A stretch of 16,648 nucleotides of DNA from CAZESS01 sp964594625 (GTDB lineage: Archaea > Thermoplasmatota > E2 > UBA202 > DSCA01), in contig CAZQNC010000021.1 in NCBI GenBank assembly GCA_964594625.1, forward strand, positions 1 through 16,648. Reading direction: 5' to 3'. A model generated the notes under the pieces. It did no database searches and was not told where the DNA came from. It worked only from the letters and a program-made list of their open reading frames with translations. Positions within the stretch are counted from its first letter, which is position 1. Every line of letters begins with the position of its first letter. This document shows positions 1 through 5,756 of the stretch, piece after piece. The position numbers and the translations under genes were made by a program.

Positions 1-2
1 AC

Positions 3-962
3 GCGTTCATCGCGGTCAGCGTCGGCCTGCTGGTCAGCCTCATCCTGTACATCATTCTCATCATGCCGGAGCAGACCGGGGCGCTGAAAGAAAAATTCGA
101 CGAGGAGACCCTGCAGCGCATCATGGTCCTGTCCACCTCGGCTGCCTTCGCGGCGGTGTTCGTGGCCATCGCCATGCTCATCCAGTTCGGCGTCATCTCC
201 AGCCTGGGGCCCATCTCGCTCATCAAGAAAAACACCATCGACTTCACCGTGTTCGCCATTCTCTCCGCCATCGGCCCCTTCGGCTTCTACGAGTACGCGC
301 GCTTCCGCCGGATGAACCTCATGGAGGAACGGTTCCCCGAGTTTCTGCGCGACCTGTCGGAGTCCCGCAAGGCGGGTATGACCATGGCCCGGGCGGTTGA
401 GACCTCGGCCCGCGGCGACTACGGGCTGCTGAGCACCGAAATCAAAAAAATGGCCGTGCAGATATCCTGGGGCACCTCGTTCACCGAGGCCTTCCGGCGG
501 TTCGGCGAACGCATCAAAACCCCGCTGGTACAGCGGACGACCTCGCTGGTGGTCAAGGCGGCGGAAACCGGCGGCAAGATAGCAGAGGTCATCGAGGCGG
601 CAGCAAAGAACGTCCGGGAGATAAAAATCCTGCAGGCGGAGCGAAAGATGGAGATGCAGATGTACCTGCTCATCATCTACGTCGCCTTTTTCGTCTTCCT
701 CGCGGTCATCGTCATCCTCACCACCACCTTCCTCCCCGAGTTCGGCGCAGCAACCGAGAGCGCGAGCAGCGTGGGCAGCATCTCCTTCGGCAACGTCGAC
801 CTCGAGGAATACAAGTTCATCTACGTCAGCACCGCTCTCGTCCAGGCCATCGGCAACGGCGTGGTCGCCGGGCTGCTCGGCGAAGGAAAAATCGCGGCGG
901 GGCTGCGCCACGGTACCATCATGGTGCTGGTCACCTACATCCTGTTCAAGCTGGTGATGTAA
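3..962 (+). CDS. ArlJ/FlaJ-type (T2SSF) archaellum/pilus platform protein, 5' truncated
   Basis: The reading frame is open from the left edge of the window, so the first ATG at 63 is internal and the true start lies outside. Visible are a membrane segment (first ~20 residues), two more near residues 45-60 and 75-95, a cytoplasmic helical T2SSF domain containing a GMTMARAVE segment and an AAETGGKIAEVI segment, and closing membrane segments. The C-terminus (VVAGLLGEGKIAAGLRHG) resembles the end of archaeal FlaJ/PilC proteins. The family forms the inner-membrane platform on which an ArlI/PilB-type ATPase drives assembly of archaella or type IV pili. About 320 residues are present, against roughly 500-600 for full-length FlaJ, so the N-terminal T2SSF repeat is missing from view. 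Whether it serves an archaellum, an adhesive pilus or another filament cannot be told here, because the ATPase and pilins are outside the window. Confidence 0.85.
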   Translation, partial: AFIAVSVGLLVSLILYIILIMPEQTGALKEKFDEETLQRIMVLSTSAAFAAVFVAIAMLIQFGVISSLGPISLIKKNTIDFTVFAILSAIGPFGFYEYARFRRMNLMEERFPEFLRDLSESRKAGMTMARAVETSARGDYGLLSTEIKKMAVQISWGTSFTEAFRRFGERIKTPLVQRTTSLVVKAAETGGKIAEVIEAAAKNVREIKILQAERKMEMQMYLLIIYVAFFVFLAVIVILTTTFLPEFGAATESASSVGSISFGNVDLEEYKFIYVSTALVQAIGNGVVAGLLGEGKIAAGLRHGTIMVLVTYILFKLVM

Positions 963-980
963 CACTTCACAGGGCATTTA

Positions 981-1000
981 GAAAAGTTATTATAAAATAA
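981..1000 (+). promoter_or_regulatory. TATA-box promoter for the Roadblock/KaiC-GTPase operon
   Basis: An A-rich BRE-like stretch (981-986) is followed by the TATA-like sequence TTATTATAAA (987-996) in otherwise GC-rich DNA. It lies about 40 nt before the ATG at 1033, which would put transcription start near 1017-1020. An SD-like AGGAG at 1019-1023 precedes the ATG by 9 nt. The box sits inside a perfect dyad (986-1001). Confidence 0.6.
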
Positions 1001-1032
1001 CGTATTATTATCGGATACAGGAGCGCGGAACC

Positions 1033-1389
1033 ATGCAGAGCAAGCGGTATAAAAACATACTGAGCGACCTTGAGTCAGAAGCAGACATCGAACAGAGCTT
1101 CATCATTTCACGGGACGGCCTCCTGATCGCCGGGGAGGCATGCGGCGGAACGAGCGCCGAGGCGCTGGCCGCGATGACCGCCACGCTGCTGGGAGCCGCC
1201 GAAACCGCCATGGACGAAATAGGCAGCGGCGTACCCGGGCATATAACGGTGGAGACCAAGAAGCAGTCCCTCATCATCATGGGCGCCGGGCCGCAGGCGC
1301 TGCTCGCCGTGGTCACCATGGCGGACGACTGCACATCGGTACACGAGGCCATGAGACAGGCGGCCGATGCGATTGACGAGATTTTATAG
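1033..1389 (+). CDS. Roadblock/LC7 (MglB-like) domain protein
   Basis: This 118-residue protein is essentially one Roadblock/LC7 domain: an N-terminal helix, the strand-turn IISRDGLLIAGE (28-39), a long helix starting TSAEALAAMTATLLGAAE, then alternating strands (HITVETKKQSLIIMGAG; LLAVVTMA) and a C-terminal helix. Family members dimerise and bind small GTPases, as MglB does for MglA as a GTPase-activating protein. The ATG has AGGAG at 1019-1023. The stop is only 8 nt before the next start, which encodes a protein with a small GTPase domain, so a GTPase-partner role is a reasonable inference. Catalytic GAP activity is not demonstrable from sequence. The next two genes form the rest of the operon. 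Confidence 0.85.
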   Translation: MQSKRYKNILSDLESEADIEQSFIISRDGLLIAGEACGGTSAEALAAMTATLLGAAETAMDEIGSGVPGHITVETKKQSLIIMGAGPQALLAVVTMADDCTSVHEAMRQAADAIDEIL

Positions 1390-1397
1390 TTGAAACA

Positions 1398-2573
1398 ATG
1401 ATAGAAACTGGTATACCGCGGCTGGACAAATACCTGGGAGGCGGTATTCCAGAGCAGAAATCACTTCTGTTTTCCATCGCACCCCAGGTCGAAGAAAGCA
1501 ACATGGCCATACACGTACTGCAGCACAACCTGAAACAGGGAAACGACTGCATCTACATCGTGTCAAAGTCGTCACCGAAACAGGTGCGGCAGTCCTTCAC
1601 CGAGTTTGGATGGTCGCTCGACGACTACCCGGGCACGCTCTGGATGGTGGACGGCTACTCCCGCCTCATCGGCGCGCCGTCCGACGAAGACCATCTCATC
1701 TTTGAGCCCCACGACATCCTGAGCTACGAGGACGTCATCGAGGAGCTATTGCTGGACACCGTTCCCGAGCGCTCCCTGCTCGCCTTCGACTCGCTCTCCA
1801 ACGTGATGGACCTCTGCGGGGAGCGCGATGCCCTGAAAGGCGTCAAGCGTATCAACGGGGAAATCGAGGAGCGAAACAGCGTCGCCATCTACAATTTTAC
1901 CGCCTGGCCCTACAAGGAAAACATCATGTACCGTATACAGCGCCGCTTCGACGGCATCGTCGAAGTGCATGAGGTGACGCAGGGCGCGTTCACCGGCCAG
2001 GCATACCGGGTGAAACAGACCAGCTGGAACGGGGTCACCGGCACGTCGGTGCCCTTCAAGATGTTCCGGCCGGGCGGCATCAAGCTGTACATTCCCAAGA
2101 TGCTGGTGGTCGGCCCGTTCAAAGCCGGGAAGACCACGTTTATCAAGCAGCTCTCGGAGCGTTCCACCCAGGTTGACCGGATGGGCTCCACGGTCGCCGT
2201 CGAACATGGAACGGTCGACCACAAGGGCTACCGGGCTGAAATCTTTGGTATCCCCGGGCAGGAACGGTTCGCCCCGCTCATGGAGAAAATGGGCGCCACC
2301 GCCTCCTGCGCCATCCTGGTCATCGACGCCTCGGACCCCTCATTTGAAAAGGCCCATGCGGCGGTGGACTACATCCGCGGAGCCGGTATCCCCTTCGTGG
2401 TGGCGGCCAACAAGCGGGACATGCCGTCCACGGTCGGCGACGAGGAGATACGACGGATGCTCGACCTCCACGACGTCCCCATCGTCAGCACTGTCGCAAC
2501 CGCGGGCCGCGGCGTGATGGAGACCTTCGAGGCGCTCGTACACCGGATGGAGGAGGTGTCAGATGCTGATTGA
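1398..2573 (+). CDS. Fusion of a degenerate KaiC/RadA-like domain with a small Ras-like GTPase (COG2229/MglA-like)
   Basis: Residues 1-~215 form a KaiC/RecA-like domain. It opens with the family signature TGIPRLDKYLGGGIP (4-18) and has a Walker B-like LLAFDSLS (127-134), but the expected Walker A loop is replaced by SIAPQVEES (26-34) with no Gly-Lys-Ser/Thr, so ATP binding by this half is doubtful. Residues ~230-391 form a small GTPase: P-loop GPFKAGKTT (239-247), switch I candidate Thr265, G3 GIPGQERF (284-291) and NKRD (338-341). In G3 the usual Asp of DxxG is Gly, as I recall for the archaeal/bacterial COG2229 group. The gene begins 8 nt after the Roadblock gene and overlaps the following KaiC-like gene by 11 nt, so the three are probably co-translated. 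The inferred role is a nucleotide switch regulated by the Roadblock protein, with the dead KaiC half as a docking or oligomerisation platform. The substrate process is unknown; the neighbouring pilus platform suggests surface filaments. Confidence 0.8.
   Translation: MIETGIPRLDKYLGGGIPEQKSLLFSIAPQVEESNMAIHVLQHNLKQGNDCIYIVSKSSPKQVRQSFTEFGWSLDDYPGTLWMVDGYSRLIGAPSDEDHLIFEPHDILSYEDVIEELLLDTVPERSLLAFDSLSNVMDLCGERDALKGVKRINGEIEERNSVAIYNFTAWPYKENIMYRIQRRFDGIVEVHEVTQGAFTGQAYRVKQTSWNGVTGTSVPFKMFRPGGIKLYIPKMLVVGPFKAGKTTFIKQLSERSTQVDRMGSTVAVEHGTVDHKGYRAEIFGIPGQERFAPLMEKMGATASCAILVIDASDPSFEKAHAAVDYIRGAGIPFVVAANKRDMPSTVGDEEIRRMLDLHDVPIVSTVATAGRGVMETFEALVHRMEEVSDAD
2552..2558 (+). promoter_or_regulatory. 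Strong ribosome binding site inside the upstream gene
   Basis: GGAGGTG, complementary to the archaeal 16S rRNA tail, ends 4 nt before the ATG at 2563 while still inside the KaiC-GTPase coding region. It fixes the start of the downstream KaiC-like gene and implies translational coupling across an 11-nt overlap. Confidence 0.75.
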
Positions 2574-3288
2574 AACCGGTATCGACCGATTGGACGAGCT
2601 ACTGAAGGGCGGGCTGCCGCCGGTGACCAACACGCTGCTGTACGCGGCGCCGTTCATCGGAAAGGACACCATCGCGAAACATTACGCGCTGGCGGGACTG
2701 CAGGCCGGCGAGCCGGTCATCTTCGTGCTGACCGACCGCTCCTTCCTGGAGACGAAGGAGGAAATGGAGCAGCTGGACAGCAACTTTCCCTCCTACGAGG
2801 ACAAGGGCATGGTCCGGTACATCGACGTGTACTCGAAAAGCGTCGAGCTGGACGAAAGCGGCCCCAACGTGACCTTCGTTGACAGCCCCATCAACCGGGA
2901 GCAGATAACGGCGTCCATCATCAAGGCGGAAAAGGCGTTCACCGAGGAATACGAGCAGCATCGGCTCATCCTGGACTCATTGTCCACCCTCGTCGTCTAC
3001 TCGGACGCCAAAGCGGTCTTCCGCTTCCTGCAGGTGGTCAGCGGGACCTGCCAGCGCATGGGCGCCACCTCGATTTTCACCATGACCCGGGGCATGCACG
3101 AGGAGCTCGAGGTGCAGACCATCAAGCATCTCATGGACGGCGTCGTCGAGATGAAAGAGGACGGCGCCCGTATGCAGATCCGGGTGCAGGGATGCGGCGA
3201 AGTGGTCTCCCGCAACTGGATCGACTACCTGCTCGAACAGGACGAGGTCAAGCTCACCGGCGCCTTCCGGATGAGCCGCGTCGCCTAA
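2563..3288 (+). CDS. KaiC/RadA-like RecA-fold ATPase with variant P-loop
   Basis: This 241-residue single-domain KaiC-like protein starts ETGIDRLDELLKGGLP (4-19), closely matching the N-terminus of the preceding fusion, so the two are probably paralogues. The Walker A region is AAPFIGKDT (28-36): the Lys is kept, but the Ser/Thr after it is Asp (GKD). The Walker B strand is HRLILDSLS (133-141). The family forms ATP-dependent hexamers or filaments used as signalling switches; ArlH/FlaH, which works beside ArlI and ArlJ, belongs to the same superfamily. It ends the operon, and its stop overlaps the convergent thioredoxin reductase stop by 4 nt. It could act as an ArlH-like partner of the upstream platform protein, but the P-loop differs from canonical ArlH and I keep it as an unassigned KaiC-family protein. 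Confidence 0.8.
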   Translation: MLIETGIDRLDELLKGGLPPVTNTLLYAAPFIGKDTIAKHYALAGLQAGEPVIFVLTDRSFLETKEEMEQLDSNFPSYEDKGMVRYIDVYSKSVELDESGPNVTFVDSPINREQITASIIKAEKAFTEEYEQHRLILDSLSTLVVYSDAKAVFRFLQVVSGTCQRMGATSIFTMTRGMHEELEVQTIKHLMDGVVEMKEDGARMQIRVQGCGEVVSRNWIDYLLEQDEVKLTGAFRMSRVA

Positions 3289-4202
3289 AACGGGTAGCTT
3301 TTTCCGAGGGCGTGCATGGAGGTGAGCGCGGCCGTGGCGCCTTCCGCGCAGGCTGTCACGATCTGTCTGACGCCGCCGGTGATGTCGCCGGCCGCGCAGA
3401 CGCCGTCGACGTTGGTGCACTGCCATATGTCGGTTTCGATGTATCCGTGGTCGTCGACGGTGACGCCCAGTGCTTCGGCCAGCGACGACTGGGGTTCCTC
3501 GCCCACGGAGATGAAGACGCCGTCGAAATCGTGCTCCGTTGTTTCCCCGGTTTCGCGGTTTTTGAGGCGGAGTGTTTCCACCGTCGGGTCGCCGATGATT
3601 TCGTCTACCACCGAGTTCCATATGACCGGGATGTCCTTATCATCAATTTCGCGGGCGAGTGCTTCCTCCGCGCGGAGCCTGTCGCGCCGGTGGATGATTG
3701 ACACGTCTGCGCCCAATCCGTCGAGGTAGATGGCCTCGTTGACGGCGCTGTTCCCGCCGCCGACCATCGCCACTTTTTTGTCCTTGAAGAACGAGCCGTC
3801 GCAGGTGGCGCAGTAGGAGACACCGCGGCCCCGCAGTTCTTCTTCGCCGGGGACGCCGAGCTGCCGGGGGGTGGTCCCGGTGCAGATGATGACCGCGCCG
3901 GCCGTATATGCTTGCTTGGCGGTGGTGATCTTGAAGCCGTCGCCGGTGCGCTCGAGCCCGGTGACCGCCTCGTTGTAGCGGAAGGCGGCGTAGGGCTCCG
4001 CGTGCTCCTTCATCCGGTCCATCAGGTCGACGCCCGATATCTCGGGAAACCCGGGATAGTTTTCTATGCGGGGTGCCCAGGTGGAAAGCCCGCCGCCCAT
4101 GCCCGGGTCATACACGATGGCGTCTATGCCTGCTCGGCCCGCGTAGATGGCGGCGCTGTACCCGGCGGCGCCCGCTCCGATGATTGCCAGCTCGGTGTCC
4201 AT
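3285..4202 (-). CDS. trxB: Thioredoxin reductase (NADPH-type)
   Basis: This 305-residue flavoprotein has the normal family length. It has an N-terminal FAD-binding GAGAAG motif (9-14), the redox-active CATC pair (131-134), an NAD(P)-binding GGGNSA (148-153) and a C-terminal FAD motif containing AAGD. HRRDRLR (171-177) matches the HRRxxxR signature that binds the 2'-phosphate of NADPH. It transfers electrons from NADPH through FAD to thioredoxin or glutaredoxin-like proteins in the cytoplasm. It is monocistronic as far as can be seen: a TATA box lies about 30 nt upstream and the stop overlaps that of the convergent KaiC-like gene (3285-3288). The ATG at 4202 begins exactly where the FAD fold begins (MDTELAIIGAG), so the start is well supported. 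Confidence 0.95.
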   Translation of the reverse strand: MDTELAIIGAGAAGYSAAIYAGRAGIDAIVYDPGMGGGLSTWAPRIENYPGFPEISGVDLMDRMKEHAEPYAAFRYNEAVTGLERTGDGFKITTAKQAYTAGAVIICTGTTPRQLGVPGEEELRGRGVSYCATCDGSFFKDKKVAMVGGGNSAVNEAIYLDGLGADVSIIHRRDRLRAEEALAREIDDKDIPVIWNSVVDEIIGDPTVETLRLKNRETGETTEHDFDGVFISVGEEPQSSLAEALGVTVDDHGYIETDIWQCTNVDGVCAAGDITGGVRQIVTACAEGATAALTSMHALGKSYPF

Positions 4203-4230
4203 GGTATCAGGGAAACATGGAACCCGGTCA

Positions 4231-4238
4231 TTTAAAAA
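4231..4238 (-). promoter_or_regulatory. TATA box for thioredoxin reductase
   Basis: On the minus strand the sequence is TTTTTAAA, centred about 32 nt upstream of the ATG at 4202. That spacing gives a leader of only a few nucleotides, so the gene is probably leaderless or nearly so. No Shine-Dalgarno sequence is seen. Confidence 0.55.
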
Positions 4239-4241
4239 TTT

Positions 4242-5096
4242 CTATGGCGCCATCAGCAGCAGGAGTTCACGGGCGATGAGCGCCGCGGCGCTGGCGGTGA
4301 TGCCGGCCGGGTCCTGCCCGGGGGTGACCTCGGTGATGTCGCACCCGATGAGCCGGTCGCGCAATGGGTGCAGGCGGTGGACTGCCTGCAGCAGCTCCCG
4401 GCTGGAGCAGCCGCCCGGCTCCGGCGTGCCGACACCCGGCGCAAAGGCGGGGTCGAGCACGTCGATGTCGATGCTGAGATAGATGGGGACATGGCTGTCG
4501 CGGAGCTCGTCGACGACTGTTTCTGGCAGCAGCTCGTGATGGCGACGGACCCGGTCGTTGCTCCATTCCGCTTCGACGCCGGAGCGGCCGCCGAAATGGT
4601 AGATGTGCGGCGTTATCTCTAGGCAGCGCCGGACCACGCAGGCATGGGAGAACGCGTTGCCCAGGTATTCGTCCCGCAGGTCTAGATGGGCGTCGAACAC
4701 CAGCAGGGTGAGGTCGCCTGCCTCGGCGTGCGCGCCTGCGACGAGCGGATACGTGACGGAGTGGTCGCCGCCGAAGGCGAGAAACGGCGTGGCGTCCGCG
4801 GCGGCCTGCCGCGCCACCTCCCTGGCATTGTGAAAGATTTCCTGCTGCGTACCGTACACGGGCAGATCCCGCAGGTCACATGTCTCCTGCTGGAGCAGCG
4901 AGCGCTGGAGCGTGGGGCTGTAGGGCTCGAGGCCCCATGAGGCCTGGCGTATGGCGGCCGGTCCGTGCCGGGCTCCGGCGTACAGGCTGGCCGCCCCGTC
5001 GTAGGGGACGCCGAAGAGCGTGACGTCTGCCGCCTCGTAGCTGTCATCGGTGCAGCAGAACCGGGAGCGGTCCTCGAAATGGGTTTTTATTGACAT
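4242..5096 (-). CDS. speB: Agmatinase-type ureohydrolase (arginase/agmatinase family)
   Basis: This 284-residue protein has the binuclear manganese ligands of the family: GGDHS (109-113; His112), DAHLD (135-139; Asp135, His137, Asp139) and SIDIDVLDP (208-216; Asp210, Asp212). The segment after the last motif, with GTPEPGG, is typical of archaeal agmatinases. The expected reaction is agmatine to putrescine plus urea, in polyamine synthesis. Substrate choice within the family (agmatine, arginine, guanidinobutyrate and others) is not certain from motifs alone. The frame is open further upstream to an ATG at 5129, but I place the start at 5096 because AGAGGT (5102-5107) lies 5 nt before it and the extra 11 residues are basic and unlike the family. 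It has its own promoter; a GNAT acetyltransferase gene lies directly upstream. Confidence 0.9.
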   Translation of the reverse strand: MSIKTHFEDRSRFCCTDDSYEAADVTLFGVPYDGAASLYAGARHGPAAIRQASWGLEPYSPTLQRSLLQQETCDLRDLPVYGTQQEIFHNAREVARQAAADATPFLAFGGDHSVTYPLVAGAHAEAGDLTLLVFDAHLDLRDEYLGNAFSHACVVRRCLEITPHIYHFGGRSGVEAEWSNDRVRRHHELLPETVVDELRDSHVPIYLSIDIDVLDPAFAPGVGTPEPGGCSSRELLQAVHRLHPLRDRLIGCDITEVTPGQDPAGITASAAALIARELLLLMAP

Positions 5097-5101
5097 GGCA
5101 T

Positions 5102-5107
5102 ACCTCT
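5102..5107 (-). promoter_or_regulatory. Ribosome binding site deciding the ureohydrolase start
   Basis: AGAGGT on the minus strand lies 5 nt before the ATG at 5096. The more distant in-frame ATG at 5129 has no comparable site and lies within a tandem repeat. Confidence 0.6.
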
Positions 5108-5127
5108 GTCTGCGGGGGTACCGCTGC

Positions 5128-5151
5128 ATGGATGTATGGATGTATGGATGA
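5128..5151 (+). repeat. Three tandem copies of an 8-bp unit in the ureohydrolase leader
   Basis: ATGGATGT (5128-5135), ATGGATGT (5136-5143) and ATGGATGA (5144-5151) lie head to tail between the TATA box (5161-5168) and the ureohydrolase start, about where transcription should begin. They may be a binding site or simply slippage-prone sequence. Confidence 0.8.
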
Positions 5152-5160
5152 TATCGTGGC

Positions 5161-5168
5161 TATAAAAA
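5161..5168 (-). promoter_or_regulatory. TATA box for the ureohydrolase gene
   Basis: The minus-strand sequence TTTTTATA lies about 68 nt upstream of the ATG at 5096, predicting transcription start near 5138-5142 and a leader of roughly 45 nt. The same T-run follows the stop of the upstream GNAT gene by 12 nt and could also help terminate it. Confidence 0.5.
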
Positions 5169-5179
5169 GCATGCGCCGC

Positions 5180-5623
5180 TTAGACGTCGATGCCGTACAT
5201 CCGGTAGGGCAGCGATGTGAACCCCCGGCTCTGGTAGGCCCGGCATGCGTCCTCGTTGTCATGGTGGACGTAGAGGCGGAGCTCGCAGACGTCATGTGCA
5301 TCGGCCATCTCGCGCAGCCTGTCGAGCAGCCGGCTGAATATTCCCTGTTGTCGCCGGGCGGATGTGACGTAGACGCTCTGCAGCCACCAGATAGAGCGGG
5401 CCCGCCAGTCGCTCCATTCGTAGGTGACCATGAGCTGCCCGACGACGCGCTGCTCGTGCACGGCGACGAGGTAAAACCCCCGGCGGTGGTCGTCGAGGAT
5501 GGCCCGGACACCCCGGAGGGCGGTCTCCCGTGTGATCGACATATTTTCCGTTTCCCGGGCGAGGGCGATGTTGTGCGCTGCGATTGCTTCCGCGTCGGCT
5601 GGACGGGCCTTCCGTATCTCCAT
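5180..5623 (-). CDS. GNAT-family N-acetyltransferase
   Basis: This is a 147-residue single GNAT domain. It begins EIRKARPADAEAIAAHN, the usual first strand and helix, and contains the block VVGQLMVTYEWSDWR (60-74), the acetyl-CoA-binding region LQSVYVTSARRQQGIFSRLL (81-100) and a C-terminal AYQSRGF (129-135). The pyrophosphate loop is RQQGIF, with Phe where Gly/Ala is common. The frame extends upstream to 5872, but the extra 83 residues are not GNAT-like and would cross the divergent promoter and the opposite gene, so the start is placed at the ATG at 5623. The GQLMVTYEWSDWR-type block is one I associate with bacterial GNATs, which suggests transfer, but this is from memory. The acceptor substrate is unknown; the adjacent agmatinase makes a polyamine substrate a weak possibility. 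Confidence 0.8.
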   Translation of the reverse strand: MEIRKARPADAEAIAAHNIALARETENMSITRETALRGVRAILDDHRRGFYLVAVHEQRVVGQLMVTYEWSDWRARSIWWLQSVYVTSARRQQGIFSRLLDRLREMADAHDVCELRLYVHHDNEDACRAYQSRGFTSLPYRMYGIDV

Positions 5624-5644
5624 GCCGGGGAAACCCGGAGGGGT

Positions 5645-5686
5645 ACAAAAACCATGTGTCCACGGTTTTGTGCTGTCCGGACAAAA
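5645..5686. promoter_or_regulatory. Operator-like inverted repeats in the divergent promoter region
   Basis: ACAAAAACC (5645-5653) is mirrored by GGTTTTGT (5664-5671) on the other strand with one extra A, and ACAAAA recurs at 5681-5686. The last copy overlaps a perfect 10-bp palindrome, TGTCCGGACA (5674-5683). This cluster sits between the GNAT start (5623) and the divergent TATA region (5691-5710), a natural place for a regulator of either gene. Function is inferred from symmetry and position only. Confidence 0.4.
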
Positions 5687-5702
5687 TTGTGAAAAATAAA
5701 CA

Positions 5703-5710
5703 ATATATAT
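5703..5710 (+). promoter_or_regulatory. TATA box for the PAS-DHp gene, possibly bidirectional
   Basis: ATATATAT is preceded by an A-rich BRE-like stretch (5691-5699). It predicts transcription start near 5730-5735 and a short leader carrying the ribosome binding site at 5746-5750. The same AT-rich block read on the minus strand could serve the GNAT gene with a leader of about 50-60 nt. Confidence 0.55.
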
Positions 5711-5745
5711 GGGAAGCGGTATAATGTTTGTATTTTGCAAGCAAA

Positions 5746-5750
5746 GGGAG
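5746..5750 (+). promoter_or_regulatory. Ribosome binding site deciding the PAS-DHp start
   Basis: GGGAG lies 6 nt before the ATG at 5757. An upstream in-frame ATG at 5709 overlaps the TATA box and cannot be in the transcript if that box is used. Confidence 0.6.
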
Positions 5751-5756
5751 ACGCAC

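Noticed and set aside
3299..3303. T-run after the KaiC-like gene as an operon terminator
   Set aside because: Only five T, lying inside the thioredoxin reductase coding sequence; too weak to claim.
5709..5756. Upstream ATG giving a 211-residue PAS-DHp protein
   Set aside because: It lies within or at the TATA box (5703-5710), so it should not be transcribed, and a good ribosome binding site precedes the ATG at 5757.
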